A stretch of 64,000 nucleotides of DNA from Climacium dendroides (Eukaryota > Streptophyta > Bryopsida > Hypnales > Climaciaceae): assembly GCA_950106755.1 (NCBI GenBank), contig CATNNA010000001.1, positions 682,001 through 746,000 on the forward strand. Reading direction: 5' to 3'. Shown in pieces: positions 22,095 through 33,446 of this stretch. Made by a program: the position numbers and the translations under genes. The notes beneath the pieces are model-generated. The model did no database searches, had not been told where the DNA came from, and saw nothing but the letters and a program-made list of their open reading frames with translations. Numbering within the stretch: the first letter of the stretch is position 1; every line of letters starts with the position of its first letter.

Positions 22095-23785
22095 GTGAGG
22101 AAGGTATCTCCTTTAGAGCCCAGTAGTGAGTGGAAGATAGTCGAATTGATGGAGGACCTCTCCGCCATGGGGTGCGCAGGGTTCCTGGGGAAACCCTGGG
22201 GGTTTCGAAGCGAGGCAATAGTTAGAGAGCTCATCGAAGGAGCCCCTAACCAATTCGACAACATTATCCGACCGGCTCCGCCTATGTGGACCAGGGAGAT
22301 CTGGAGGAAAGTTTACAATCTGGAGGAAGGCGGCGCGGAACAAGCCAACCGGAAAGGAGACTACGTACGCGGGAAGTTTCGGGGAGCAGCTAATCCCAAG
22401 GACGGGTACGCCATCGAGGACTGTGTCAATGCGTGGCACAGACGACTGCTAGAATTCCTGGTCCCAATCCTACATCCGAAAAAATCCACCCGGATGACTT
22501 CTACGCTCGGAAACGCGATCTTTGGAGCCCTGATCGGAGAGAAGCAGATGGATTGGGTGGCATTCATTCAGACATTGGTGAATGTTTTAGTTTCAAATGT
22601 GGAAAAGAGTAGGGCTACTTCGGTAGGCCCCTACCTTTTCCACCTATACAAGAATCAGAATCTCCTGATGTCAAAGAAGAACAAGGAGTGGAGGGCTTAA
22701 ATGGCTTTCCGGACGTGCGGTGGATCAGATGAAGAATCCGAGACGGAACCGGATAGCCTGGAACCGGAGGAGAAGGGTGAGAATCCTAAGAAGACGAATT
22801 GGACAGAAGAGGAAGAGGAGGAAGAGGACATTCCTCTCAACCGAAGGATGAAAAGGACGCCCAGTCTAAGGGGGTCTCCTTCGAGGCTTCGGAAGGATAA
22901 GGGACCGGAACTAGTGGAGCCGGTCATCCCAAAGAAGCAAGAACCGGTGGAAGTCGTCAAGCCGAGACCCGTTCCATCGTCCCAGTTGTTGGACCTGACG
23001 GTTCCATACAACGACCTAATCCGGATTCTTAGTGCAGTGAGAGCGGATTAGGAAGTGAAGACCACGACGCTTCGTGAGGTGGCGGATTTGGTAGGAAGCG
23101 CTCCGACCAGTTCTCTGCCGGAAGCCGTGGGGAACTACATCAGCAATCCGTACAAAGTGAAGGAGTTGGAGGATAGATTGCTGAAGCAGAATGTCAACCA
23201 GCGGGAGACAGACGAGCAGGTGGTTCGGTTGCGAGGAGAGATCCAAAGCTACCAGAAGGACTTGGATGCTAGTCGCGACCAAGTAAAACCGCAATGTCTC
23301 TACAGGAGGAGACCAGGACTGCAATCAACTGGATGACAATAGTAGTAGGGGCATCCGGTGAGGTATTGGCAAAGGCCAAATTGTTTGATGAGGGGGTACA
23401 TAAGGATCAGAAACCTTCGGGTACCCGCATCGCTTGCATCTTGACTGACTTTGCCGGGAAGTTAGAAGAGGCAATGAAGGAATTCCGGAAGGATGCAAAG
23501 GGATTAGAGGATACTGTCCGGAAATTCTAGAGTAGGTTAGTCTCTTTATCCGGGATTTCGATCTCAGATGAGTTTGATGAGGTAGAGATATTGGAGGGGA
23601 AGTTCGAAACTCCAATATCGAAGGAGAAGGAGTCCGGAAGGACTTCCACTTTAGAGGCCCCACGGACGATGACAGGAGTAACTTCTCCTGTAGAACTGGA
23701 ACGAGTTCCAAAAGGGGGAGATAAGAGTAGAAATTTGAGTGAGCTCTCCCCTATAGCTACTCCAGATAGTGGTGGACCCTCTTAG
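22095..23785 (+). pseudogene. Gag-like / coiled-coil ORF of retroelement A
   Basis: A continuous frame from 22095 (first possible codon GTG; no upstream ATG in frame was found) runs through TAA 22698 and TAG 23049. It shifts frame near 23285 and ends at TAG 23783 after another TAG near 23528. The N-terminal domain shows CAGFLGKPWGFR, TLGNAIFGAL and GPYLFHLYKN. A Glu-rich segment, a coiled coil (VKELEDRLLKQNVNQRETD) and the tail SRNLSELSPIATPDSGG follow. It is homologous to the ORFs in B, C, D and E. Copies A and B end with almost the same tail, so they are the closest pair. Confidence 0.65.
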
Positions 23786-23961
23786 GAGGGATAGGTAGTT
23801 AGAAATTAGAAAATAGGAAATTTTGTTAGACCGGACCTTACTCCGGAAAGTTAGGAAAAGTTCAGATCCAAAAATCTCGGCCGGATCAGTGCCTGATTTC
23901 CGGGGAGCCCTTTTTGTAAAATTCTGTATATAATTCAAGTCTCAAGACTGAGACTGGAAGT

Positions 23962-24055
23962 CACTAGAAGAAACCCGCGTTTTAGGTGACGTTTTGTAAT
24001 TTTTTCAGACGGATTTTAGGTGACGTCGAAAAAAACAACTTGTGTTTTTTTGTGT
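23962..24055. other. CACTA-like start without a matching end, inside A
   Basis: CACTAGAAGAAACCCGCG at 23962 resembles the CACTA end seen at 4593. The roughly 95 bases that follow contain a repeated GTTTTAGGTGACGT-like word and are absent from the corresponding part of B. No convincing inverted partner is visible, so this may be a decayed MITE or a chance match. Confidence 0.3.
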
Positions 24056-25643
24056 CTAATATAACATAATTTCGGGTGAGATAGCCAGTGCTAGGCTAGA
24101 CAACAAGAGAATGGATTCTCAAATTGTGCTAGAGCTACCAGATAGAGTGTCTGGGTTAGCCTCTAAACACTTGAGAGGTCTCACCATCTGAAGAAGTAAA
24201 CGGAAGAACGCTAGATTGTGCTGGTACGGGCGACGCACTTGTAGCCACCTTAGTTTCGCACGGATTTCAGAAGATAGTGAAGTCGTTGTAGTAAGTGAGG
24301 ATCATACGGGGGATTTTTGTATAACCAACAGATTGGGATTACTTCTAGTTTGCTGTGAAAGATCAAACCGGATCCTGTTAGAATAGGAGGATAGATTAGC
24401 TGAGTGAATTTTCCATCACTATAAAGACCGGAAAGAGAGGAGTGCCTACCTCTCTGAAAATAAGCAGTAGATCCCTCTGAAGTGCCAACAAAGGCTAAGC
24501 AGAACCGGAATAGAAACTGAGGAAAGGAAGTCCTCGGTTAAAGTAGTACGAGATCCGGTCGGAAGTGTGAGTTCCGGTTTGGTTCTTGTGGGTTGTCGAT
24601 CGAGTTTGATTCGGGTCAGTGTTAGTCTGGACCGGATCCGTTTATAGGAAGAGGAGGAAATTATCCGGTAATTGGGAGAAAGGGTGAAGAGGGATAAAGA
24701 AGGGTGATAAAGAAGAGTAATGGAATTGAGAAACTTTCCTCAAATTATCTAGTAACACGAAACACTTCATAGAGTCTCTTGGGTTCGATCTTTAGAGTCA
24801 CTTTATTATACTTTAAAGAGGTTTTTGTGAGCATAATAGGAAATTTCACTTACCCTCTGCTGAGACAAGAGAGGTAGGCCCACCACTCCTTCTGGAACTT
24901 ATAGTGACGGAAGACTCACTCAACTAATCTAATTCCCTATTCTCATAGGACCCGGTTTGATCTTTCACAATAGATCAGAAATGAATCTAGCCTGCAGGTC
25001 ACACAAAAATCCCCAATACAATCCCCTCCAACTACAACAACCTTCATGCTTCCTCGGATCTGTGCGAAACTAAGGTGGCTGCAAGTATATCCGCCTGTAC
25101 CAACGCAATCTAGAGTTCTTCCATTAACTATTTCAGATGGCAAAACCTCTCAAGCAATCGGATGCTAATCCAGATATCCCATCCGGTAGCTCTAGCATAG
25201 TTAAGAATCCCCTCCCTAACCGTCTAGCCTAACACTGGCTATCTCACCCGAAATAATGAACCCTAGATCTACTGAGGTGCAATGATTCACTTCCAACGCT
25301 TACAACCCGTTCACATGCACATGCAATCACAAAAAAACACCAAGGGGAGAAATTCCTCTCACGATTTGCTCATTTGCACTCAATCTCTCATTTCCTCACC
25401 CGGCCATTCTTTGGAAAGACAAAGAAAACAATAGAAAATACAAGAAGAGACAGAATATGCAAGGGAAAAACTCCCAATCTCAATTTTGAGACTTGAATTA
25501 TATACAAAATTTACAAAAAGTGATCTCAAAAATCCGGTATTGATCCGGCCGAGATTTTCGGATCTGAACTTTTCCTAATTTTTCGGGATAAGGTCCGGTC
25601 TAACAAAATTTCCTACTTCTAAATTCCTAACTACCTACTCATC

Positions 25644-27340
25644 CTATAGGGGTCCACCACTATTTGGAGTAGCCATTGGTGATAATTCGCTAAGGTTCTT
25701 ACTCTTGTCTGCCCCTTCCGGAACGCGTTCTGATTCCACAGGGAAAGTTGTCCCTGTTTTTGGCCTTGGAGCTCCTGACGTGGAAGTTCTTCCTCTTTCC
25801 TTCTCCTTTGAGACTAGAGTCTCAAACTTTCCCTCCAGGATTTCAAGGTCATCAAGTTCATCCGGGATCAAAATCCCGGATAAAGTGATCGGGTCACTCT
25901 GGAACTTTCGGATGCTCTCCTCTATCCCCTTAGAATCCTTCCGGAACTCCTTCATCGTGTCCTCTATCTTCCCCGCGAAGTCAGCGAGGAAAAAACAATC
26001 CGGGTGCTGGAAAGCTTTTGGTCTTTCTGCACCCCCTCGTCAAATAGCTTGGCCTTCGCCATCACATCGCCGGATGCCCCCACCACTAGGGTCATCCGCT
26101 CTATCGCTGCCCTGGTTTCCTCTTGTAGAGACTTGGCGATTCTCTCCTGCTCGCGACTGGTCTCTAGGTCCTTCCGGAAGACTTGAATCTCCCCTTACAA
26201 CCGGATTGCCAACTCGTCCATCTTCCGCAGGTGGATATTTCGCTTTAATACCCAGTCCTCCAACTCTTGGATGACATTCGGGTTGCTGATGCAGTTCACC
26301 ACTACTTCCGGTAGTGAAATACTCACCTTTCCTCCCACCAGGTCTGCCACTTCATGGAGCGTGGTGGTCTTAACTTCCCAATCCGCTCTCACTACGCTGA
26401 GAATCCGAATCAAGTCATTGAACGGACCTATAAGGTCGGTCAATTGGAACAAGTGAGCCGCCTTTGGCTTGACCACCTCCACTGGTTCCACCTTCTTAGG
26501 AATGACCGGTTCCGCTCTAACCACTGGCTCCGGTTCCTTGTCTTTGCGTGGTCCGGAAGGGAAACCCCTTAAGTTAGGCGTTTGCTTGCTCCTTCTCTTG
26601 CTGAGGGGAGCTTCCTCTTCCTCTTCCTCCCAAGCCCTTTTCCTCGGGTTTTCACCCTTGTCCTCCAGCTTTGGGCTATCCGGTTTGGTCTCGAATCCCT
26701 TTTCATCCAAACCTCCGAACTTCCGGAGAGCCATCTGGGCTCTCCATTCCTTATTCTCATCTGTGGTCAGGAGACTCTGGCTCTTATACAGGTGGAAAAG
26801 GTAGGGGCATACCGGAGTAGCCCTACTCTTTTCCACATTGGCCACTAGGGCGTTCATCAACCCGTAGACATAGCTCGTCTAGTCCATCTTCTTCTCCCCG
26901 CTTAAGGTTCTGAAGATGGCGTTTCCAATCGTGGAAGTAACCCCCGTAGATTTTTCGGATGTAGGATCGGCACCAAGAACTCTAGTAGTCGGCAATGTCG
27001 CCCATTGATACAATCTTCAATGGCAAATCCGTCCTTGGGTTGGCCGCGCCCTTGAACTTCCCCCTCACAAAATCTCCTTTCCAGCTGGCCTGTGCCGTGT
27101 CGCCTTCTTAAAATTCATATACTCTTCTCCAGATGTCCCGTGTCCACATAGACAGAACTAGCCGAAGGGAGTTATCGAATTGGTTAGGGGCTCCTTCTAT
27201 GAGCTCCCTAACTATGGCTTCATCTCTGAAGCCTCAAGGTTTCCCGTAAATACCCGCGCACCCCATGGCGGAGAGATCCTCCATCAACTCCACTCTCTCC
27301 CAATCCCCGCAAGGCTCTAAAGGCGCCCCCTTTCTAACTT
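25644..27340 (-). pseudogene. Gag-like / coiled-coil ORF of retroelement B
   Basis: On the minus strand the coding region starts near 27340 (RKGAPLEP, compare RKVSPLEP in A) and ends at 25644 with KNLSELSPMATPNSGG. Several frame changes occur near 26870-27130 and near 26000-26200, where the reading frame breaks. The longest intact piece is 26195-26860 (MNALVANVEKSRATPVCPYL, then YLFHLYKSQ and an acidic linker). It is nonfunctional. Confidence 0.6.
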
Positions 27341-28851
27341 TGATTTCTACTTTTGATGCACTCGCTTATCCCTGAGCTCTAGAACGCTTTAATTGCGGCA
27401 TCCGTCTCCTCACCGATTGGCTACTTTACTTCTCTCCTGGTCGCATGTCCCGTTTCCTCACAATCTCTCCTTGATCTCAACCGAGTTACCACCTGTGCCA
27501 ATCCTCACACAGACTCTCACGACACTCACTTGATCTCAATTGGCTACACTCAGATACACACAACTAAATTTTCTCTTAATCTAATCTCTGATCAGAGCAA
27601 AGAAAAAAAACACAATCACACACATACAGAAGCGACTCAAACAGTTGAGAGCGTGGCAGGTAAGCTAGAGCTCTCAGGTGCAAATGGGGGGTCCAAACCC
27701 TAAAGGAGTCTTTTTGTACACTGAAAACCTAATCATTACTTTTTTCCGCTTTGCCGGGCGTAGATCCTGGATCCGTTTTTCCGGCTTTGGATCTAGACCG
27801 GATTCGTTTCTGATATCTGTTCTATTTCTTTTCTAATTTGATCATTGCTTATTTCCCTAATTATTCTAATTTTTAGTTTTTTTCTTCCTCTTGTACCAAT
27901 CCAAGTATACTTTTTCCGGATTCTGTATTTCAAAACATGATAGAGAAAAAAAATCAAAAAGTTGAGTTGCGACAACTCCTTTTTCTACTGCGCAAGACAA
28001 GTGGGAAAGAATTTTGAGCACACACCTTTTAGGGTAGAAGACGTATAGGGAATTCTATTACGGGAATTGAGAGTATGATAAAATGGATCACTTAAAGACT
28101 ACTTCCCCTCCTCTCACAAGACTAAAATGACGGATTTTTTCATGAAAAGGCCCATTGCTATGACTAGCATGATTGCTCATGGTGACATTTGGTATGCGAA
28201 CTATGGGCTAGACATTTTCCCAACGGACTCTAATCACACCATTGGTTCCATTGCAAGATTGTTGTATGATCTCAAGAGACCGCCCAAAAATTCATCACGT
28301 GCCTTATTTTCTGTGGAGAATGACCAATCCACGCTAACGAAGGTAGTACTAGCTAGTTAGGGAATTTATTTGGACTCCCTCATTCCTCCATAAGAACCTA
28401 TCCCTACTCACCCCTTACCACCTATATTGAATATGCAACTAGACAATGCATTAGGAGACAATAAGAACCGATAGGTTTTTGCTTTCTACTCTTTGCTTGT
28501 ATTCAAAGGCATTTTTCGTGAGATATACATCAATTTCCTCATAGTTGGGTACATACATGAAGACATTGACGCTTGTTGCAACGTGAATTTTTGGTTTTCT
28601 TAGCTTACCTAAAAGTTGGAATGAAAATGAGTATCAAAGGAACCGGATCCAATTAGGAGGTGTAAGAAAACTAAAAATAAATAGGGAAAATGAAGTAGTA
28701 GGCCAACCAGATCTAATCCAGTCCAAAGTTTCAAATTGGATGGGAACGAAAGTCACTCCGAATTAGGTCTAGGAACCAGATTAAGGTTGAACCGGATGTT
28801 AAGACGACTGGACCGGAAAAGGTCATGATGACTAGTCCGGGGTCCTGAGAC

Positions 28852-28859
28852 TATTTAAA
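28852..28859 (+). promoter_or_regulatory. TATA-like box of retroelement C
   Basis: TATTTAAA lies about 280 bp inside the element and about 400 bp before the coding region, the same arrangement as in A. Confidence 0.45.
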
Positions 28860-29164
28860 GACTAGCCTTCTTAGTCACACCTCTTTTTCATTTTTCACTC
28901 TGCTTAGGTGTTCCTTGCGTTTCCTTTTCTATTTCCATCCAACGCCCTAGTTTTTTGTGTGGGATTTGTGTGTGAGATTAAGGTGGAGGTGCAAGAGTAT
29001 ACTATTGGACCTCGAGTACGTGTGCTGCAGGTTTTGTTTCCATTTGAGATTGGAGAGAGAAAGTGAAGAACGGGACGTGCGGCTAGGAGAGAGTGAGTTA
29101 GAACCAGAAAGGATTTTGAACAATATAGTCTATGTCCATGCCACAGCTGCGCAGAAAGAGAGCG

Positions 29165-30774
29165 GAATCAGCTAACTTCGCCCCAGTCGAGGTGAAGCTC
29201 CGGAAAGTGATTCTGGTTATTCTCTCCGTGGAGCTAGAAAAGGCCTAACTTATGGAAGACCTGACTTCCATGGATTGCCAAGGGTTTGCAGAAAAACCCT
29301 GGGGTTTTAGAATGGAGAGGATGGTGAAAGAACTCTTGGGCAAATTGTCCAATGAATTTGACAACACCTTGCGGAGAGCTCCGTCCCTCTGGAATGAGGA
29401 CTTATGGAGAACAATCTATGGTTTCCAGGCGAGGGTTTGAGAATGGCAAGCCGGAAGGACGGATATGCAATCAAGGACTGCATAGATGATCGCCACCGCC
29501 GCCTCCTCAAATTTCTGATTCTGGTCCTTCATCCGAAAAAGCCAACAAGGGTGACGATCACCCTTGGCAACACCATTTTCGGTGCTTTGAATGGGAACCG
29601 GAAAGTTGATTGGGCTTGAATTATTTTTGATCTGGTTGCCCAACTCATCGGTAGAATGGGTAAGAGTGGGGCCACTCCAGTATGTCCTTACCTCTTCCAC
29701 TTATACCATAACCACCAACTCCTCACCGATGCGGAGGAGGAAGAGTGGAGGACCCAAAAAGTCCTTTTGAAGTATGGGGAGTTAGAGACAAATGACAAGG
29801 CGGAGTCTGTTCCCGGATCAGATCTGGAAACTGAAGAGGAGGATGAGGAGCCTTCGTTGTTGCTAGTCAAGCGATAGAAGACGCTGCCTCCTCACAAGCG
29901 AAGGACACCACCTAGTCATGACAAATCAACCCTGGAAGGAAGACCAGAAATTGAGAAGATCGTCTCCAAAGAAGTCACAAATCCCCTAGATCCGTTCAAC
30001 AATTTGATAGCTTTCCTCTATAATGTTAGGGCGGACTAGAAGGTCAAGAATAGAACCTTGGCTATAATCAAAAAGTTGGTGGATGCGTCACCAAATAGCA
30101 AGCTACCGGAGAAGGTGGCAGACTGCATCATTGATCCGGTCGAGGTCTGGAAACAAGTGAAGGAAGTACACCGACTGTAGAAGGAGGTGGGTACCTTGAA
30201 GGCAAAAATCTTCGCCTTGAAGAAAGACGCAACCGCCACTCGTGAGATGACGAAGGAAACTAAAAAGACAGCTGAGCAGGTGAAAGACACCTTGGGAGTA
30301 TCCGGAATGGCCACCATCTAGGCTAAGTTGTTTGACAAGGAGATATAGAAGGAGAAGAAGCTATCCAGTTCTATGATAGTTAAAATTCTTACGGACTTTG
30401 CCGAGTGGGTCGAAACGGTAATGACGGAGGCACGGACATCTACGGACCGGATTGAGGAGAGTAGCCGAAATCTGACTGGGGCTACATGCTCTAGGAAAAT
30501 CTAGCTCTCGGATCTCTCTCTACTGGATTCGTTTCTAGATGAATCAGTTCCAAGAGAGGGAAAGGACACGACTTCCAAATCCAAGAAATCAGAAAAAAAG
30601 ACAATACCGGCCAATACGCCTGAGTCTGCAATTGACTTGGAGCCTACATCCGATTCCGGCCAAAGCGACCCGGTCCCTAATCCTATGAAGGGAGAACGGA
30701 ATCGGAACTTAAGCGAGGTCTTTGAGCAGATGGAACCCGATCCGAAGAGTCCCACCATAGGATCTAAGTTGTAG
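29165..30774 (+). pseudogene. Gag-like / coiled-coil ORF of retroelement C
   Basis: Homology to A and D is visible from about 29165, with MEDLTSMDCQGFAEKPWG at 29252. It continues through TLGNTIFGAL, VCPYLFHLYHN, an acidic linker and a coiled-coil region to a tail ending near 30774. It is broken by several stops and at least two frame changes (near 29430 and in 29880-30500). It is the most decayed and shortest family member here. Confidence 0.55.
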
Positions 30775-33172
30775 TCTAGTTAGGATTGTGCATACTAGGA
30801 AGGTTTGACACGGATCCGGATCTTGTTCCGATCCGATTGATAATAGGTAGGATCAGAAGTCCGGCCTAAATGGCAGTGGGCTTCCGGGGGCTTTTTGCCT
30901 TTTGTATTTTAGGGTTTTTGTATATAAATCAATCCCTACGAGGAGAGCTGGGAGTCTTCTTTTGTAACCTCCTTGAGTTTTCCACTTACTTTCTTGTTGT
31001 ACGTCTCTCTTGAGTGTGGTAGGACTGCAATCCAGATTGCCATCTGGGTTGTTGTAAAGGACCAAACCGGATCCGGAATAGTTTAGGAGATTAGAGGATA
31101 GAATAGTGGGTCTTTAGCCACTATAAGTCACGGAAGGAGTGGTGGGCCTACCACTCTTAAAAGCAAGTGGAAACCCCTCTGATTGTAAAACAAAGGCAAA
31201 ACTAAACCGGATAAGAACTAGGATACGAGTAGACAGTCCGAAACGGATTGGTCTATAAGGGTACCTAGGACTGGAAGTACTAAGATCCTAGGGTTGTGGT
31301 AATTTACGGACCGGATAGTTAGAGCCGGAACGGTGGGAGGAATCTGGTCTTCAATTTTCTAGGTGTTGTAGTGTTTCCGGTTTCAGACGTAGGACTAGAA
31401 AGTAGGATTTGGGTATTGATTGAGCTTAATCACTTAATAAAGCTAGATACTTCATAGGATCTTGTGGGTTCGATCTTTAGAATCACTTGATTATGCTTTA
31501 GAGTGATTTTTGGAAGTATAATGAAGAATTTACTTGCCCTACACTGTGACAACACTTTGTTTGGTTGATAAAGCACCATGTTGAAGACCAATACTACCAG
31601 ACACTTCCAAGACTCATGAAATCCTTCATGGATTGTAAATCCCAACTAATAATTCCTCATCTCATCGAGGAAGTCCTTAACTTCAATAGATTTGTGCATG
31701 AGTACTTGGGAACAAGTGGAGATTTCTTAGAAGGACATTCTTCAGGCCAGCAATTCAAGTTCCACATGGATTCTAGTGGCTAGCTTATTATGGAGTACAA
31801 ATATCTATGTATTAATAAGGATTGGCTTCCACTGCACAAAAAAAAAATTAGCTTGTGGTCGGAGACTGAAGACGGTCATCTCCTAGTACCGAGTAGTAGT
31901 CCACCCCCTTTGGCTCCCCAACATATGAAATCATTACATGAAATCAAAAAGGGTTTGAACAGTTTCATTGCACATTGGAGTACAATATCAGATGACGATC
32001 GATCTAGAGAGTTTAGGAGGAAGATTGACCCTATAAAAAGTTATTGGAAAGGTGTGAGATCTGCCTAGATGCCCCTTTGCAGGTACGTGAGACATTTGAG
32101 GATGGATTTTGGCCAGCTTCTAGGATCACCAATGAACCGGAAGACCAAATACAAAGGGATGGTACAACACTTGAAGAGTTTGCACGGGATGCACCCTTCA
32201 TTGGATGTAGGTGTGACCATCCACGTCCTTCATTTCGTATTGACAGTGATGTGTTTGCGGGTTATTTTGTCATAGTGCATTCTGTTGATGATGACCCAAA
32301 GCCATTTTGGCTTACAAAGGCTCTTACAAATCCAAATCTAGATCTTGGATATGTTCATTTGATCCAAATCTAATATTGGATACCTGCTTCAAGTCATCAC
32401 GTCAATATAAATATGTATGTTGAATAGAACACAAAAGCTGGGAATGTGTGGAGCAAGGATTATGTAATCCCTCCATGCTGGTCCAGTATGGATTGTATCA
32501 TGACGGCTTTCAAGCCACGTGGAAGAAGGGGGGCCGAAGATCAACCTCAAGTTATTACAAAAGTTACAATGCCCAAGTTGTAGATCAACATCATCAAATC
32601 ATCCGTGGTGGCCTTTATCCCTAATTCAGACAACAAAGTATCTTCAGCGGAAGGCGAGGAATAGTTTGTAGGTATATTGGTTGTTATTTATTTTGGGAAG
32701 TGAGGTTCAATGTAGTTTTACATTTAGATGTTTGCAAGTGTTTATTCAATTATTTCTATCATAATGTGGCAGCTATGTAACATTTTTAATGTTATTAATA
32801 CAATATATTTTTCCCTTATGATTGCTTTTGTATATAATACATGTACATTTGCCTTCAATTTGTATTTGGTTTAAGTATATTTTATTCAAAAATTTTGGTG
32901 TGAGAAGTATATAGATTAGTTTTTAGAGAAAAGCAAGTCTCAATTTAAAGTAATGTCTCAATTTAAAGTAATGTCTCAATTTATAACTTCATGGTCAATT
33001 GTATGTAGATATTAATAAGTAAATTAAGAAATGAAAAAGTTAATTGTTGGTTGGAGCTCCTTTTTGTAGAACTAGCAAAATCTATAAAATAATATTTTAA
33101 CATTTCTAAGTCTTAATTTACTGAAGAGTCTCAATTTATTGAATACTAATTTCATTTTAAATATAGAGTGCA

Positions 33173-33218
33173 TTAAAATGAGACCTCAACTTGTCTCAAA
33201 TTAACAAATAAGCCCTTA
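33173..33218. repeat. Right terminus of giant element beta, with subterminal hairpin
   Basis: Read leftwards from 33218 the end is TAAGGGCTTATTTGTTAATT followed by TGAGAC, a diverged version of the gamma left end. TTAAAATGAGAC (33173-33184) and GTCTCAAATTAA (33193-33204) can pair as a hairpin just inside the end. The beta transposase gene stops about 550 bp before this terminus, the same outward orientation as in delta and gamma. Confidence 0.75.
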
Positions 33219-33446
33219 ATTCATTTAACTTTCATATTGAAGTCCTTGCACATATCATTGTTCCATCACATAGAGAGCCAAAAAAATGTAGATCACCAAA
33301 TAAAGATGATAAACTTGCACATCTTTATTTATCTCACAAGGAATGCTCGCTAGAATAAGGAAATTCTTAGTGGAGGCTTGTAAAGTACCCAAGAGTTAAT
33401 TAGATTGTTGGCATGTACATTGGAAAATCCAAACAATCTTGGTAGT

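Larger units (their letters stand above)
21432..24867 (+). mobile_element. Retroelement A: coding solo-LTR-like unit nested in B
   Basis: It begins TGTCGCAACCTAAC and ends CTGCTGAGACA. The flanks AGTGA (21427-21431) and AGAGA (24868-24872) form a 5-bp duplication with one mismatch. Its 3' end is inverted relative to the adjoining B sequence, which makes a roughly 380-bp apparent inverted repeat (21031-21415 against 24480-24867). That repeat is a by-product of nesting, not a terminal repeat. It carries one gag-like coding region and no pol. Confidence 0.8.
21031..27974 (-). mobile_element. Retroelement B: coding solo-LTR-like unit, interrupted by A
   Basis: On the minus strand it begins TGTCGCAACTCAAC (27974) and ends CCCTGTGCTGCGACA (21031). 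Flanks are ACTAC (21026-21030) and ACTCC (27975-27979), a 5-bp duplication with one mismatch. Without A and its duplication it is about 3.5 kb. The part at 21031-21431 is its 3' end, split from the remainder by A. It lies inside the beta DUF7869-type gene. Confidence 0.8.
28574..31551 (+). mobile_element. Retroelement C: coding solo-LTR-like unit
   Basis: It begins TGTTGCAACGTG and ends CCCTACACTGTGACA. Flanks are ACGCT (28569-28573) and ACACT (31552-31556), a 5-bp duplication with one mismatch. It interrupts the beta gene exactly between the codons for the GYIHEDIDA and LFG parts of the conserved block, so the empty site is confirmed by the gamma and delta homologues. Confidence 0.85.
19174..32664 (+). 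pseudogene. DUF7869-type candidate transposase gene of element beta, in four pieces
   Basis: Pieces at 19174-19332, 20068-21030, 27980-28573 and 31557-32664 align in order with the homologues at 43452-40615 and 61165-39110. The start MDIHGPDDF follows an intron-acceptor-like TTTTGTAG, as in the gamma copy. Conserved blocks visible are VWSxxxxxIKRVF, CGMCNTYKQLK, MIAHGD, DIFPTDSNHTIGSIARLL, FLIVGYIHEDIDA and the C-terminal RPSFRID domain. The gene is split by a 735-bp element, retroelement B (with A inside it) and retroelement C. It also has many stops, so it is dead. DUF7869 is my recollection of the domain family with D-N-x-x-G-(D/Q)-N-K-N and GHT motifs; a role as transposase is inferred from its place in the elements. 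Confidence 0.75.

Noticed and set aside
21031..24867. Mutator-like element with 380-bp terminal inverted repeats
   Set aside because: The inverted repeat is explained by A inserted in the opposite orientation into B, with separate 5-bp duplications for each.
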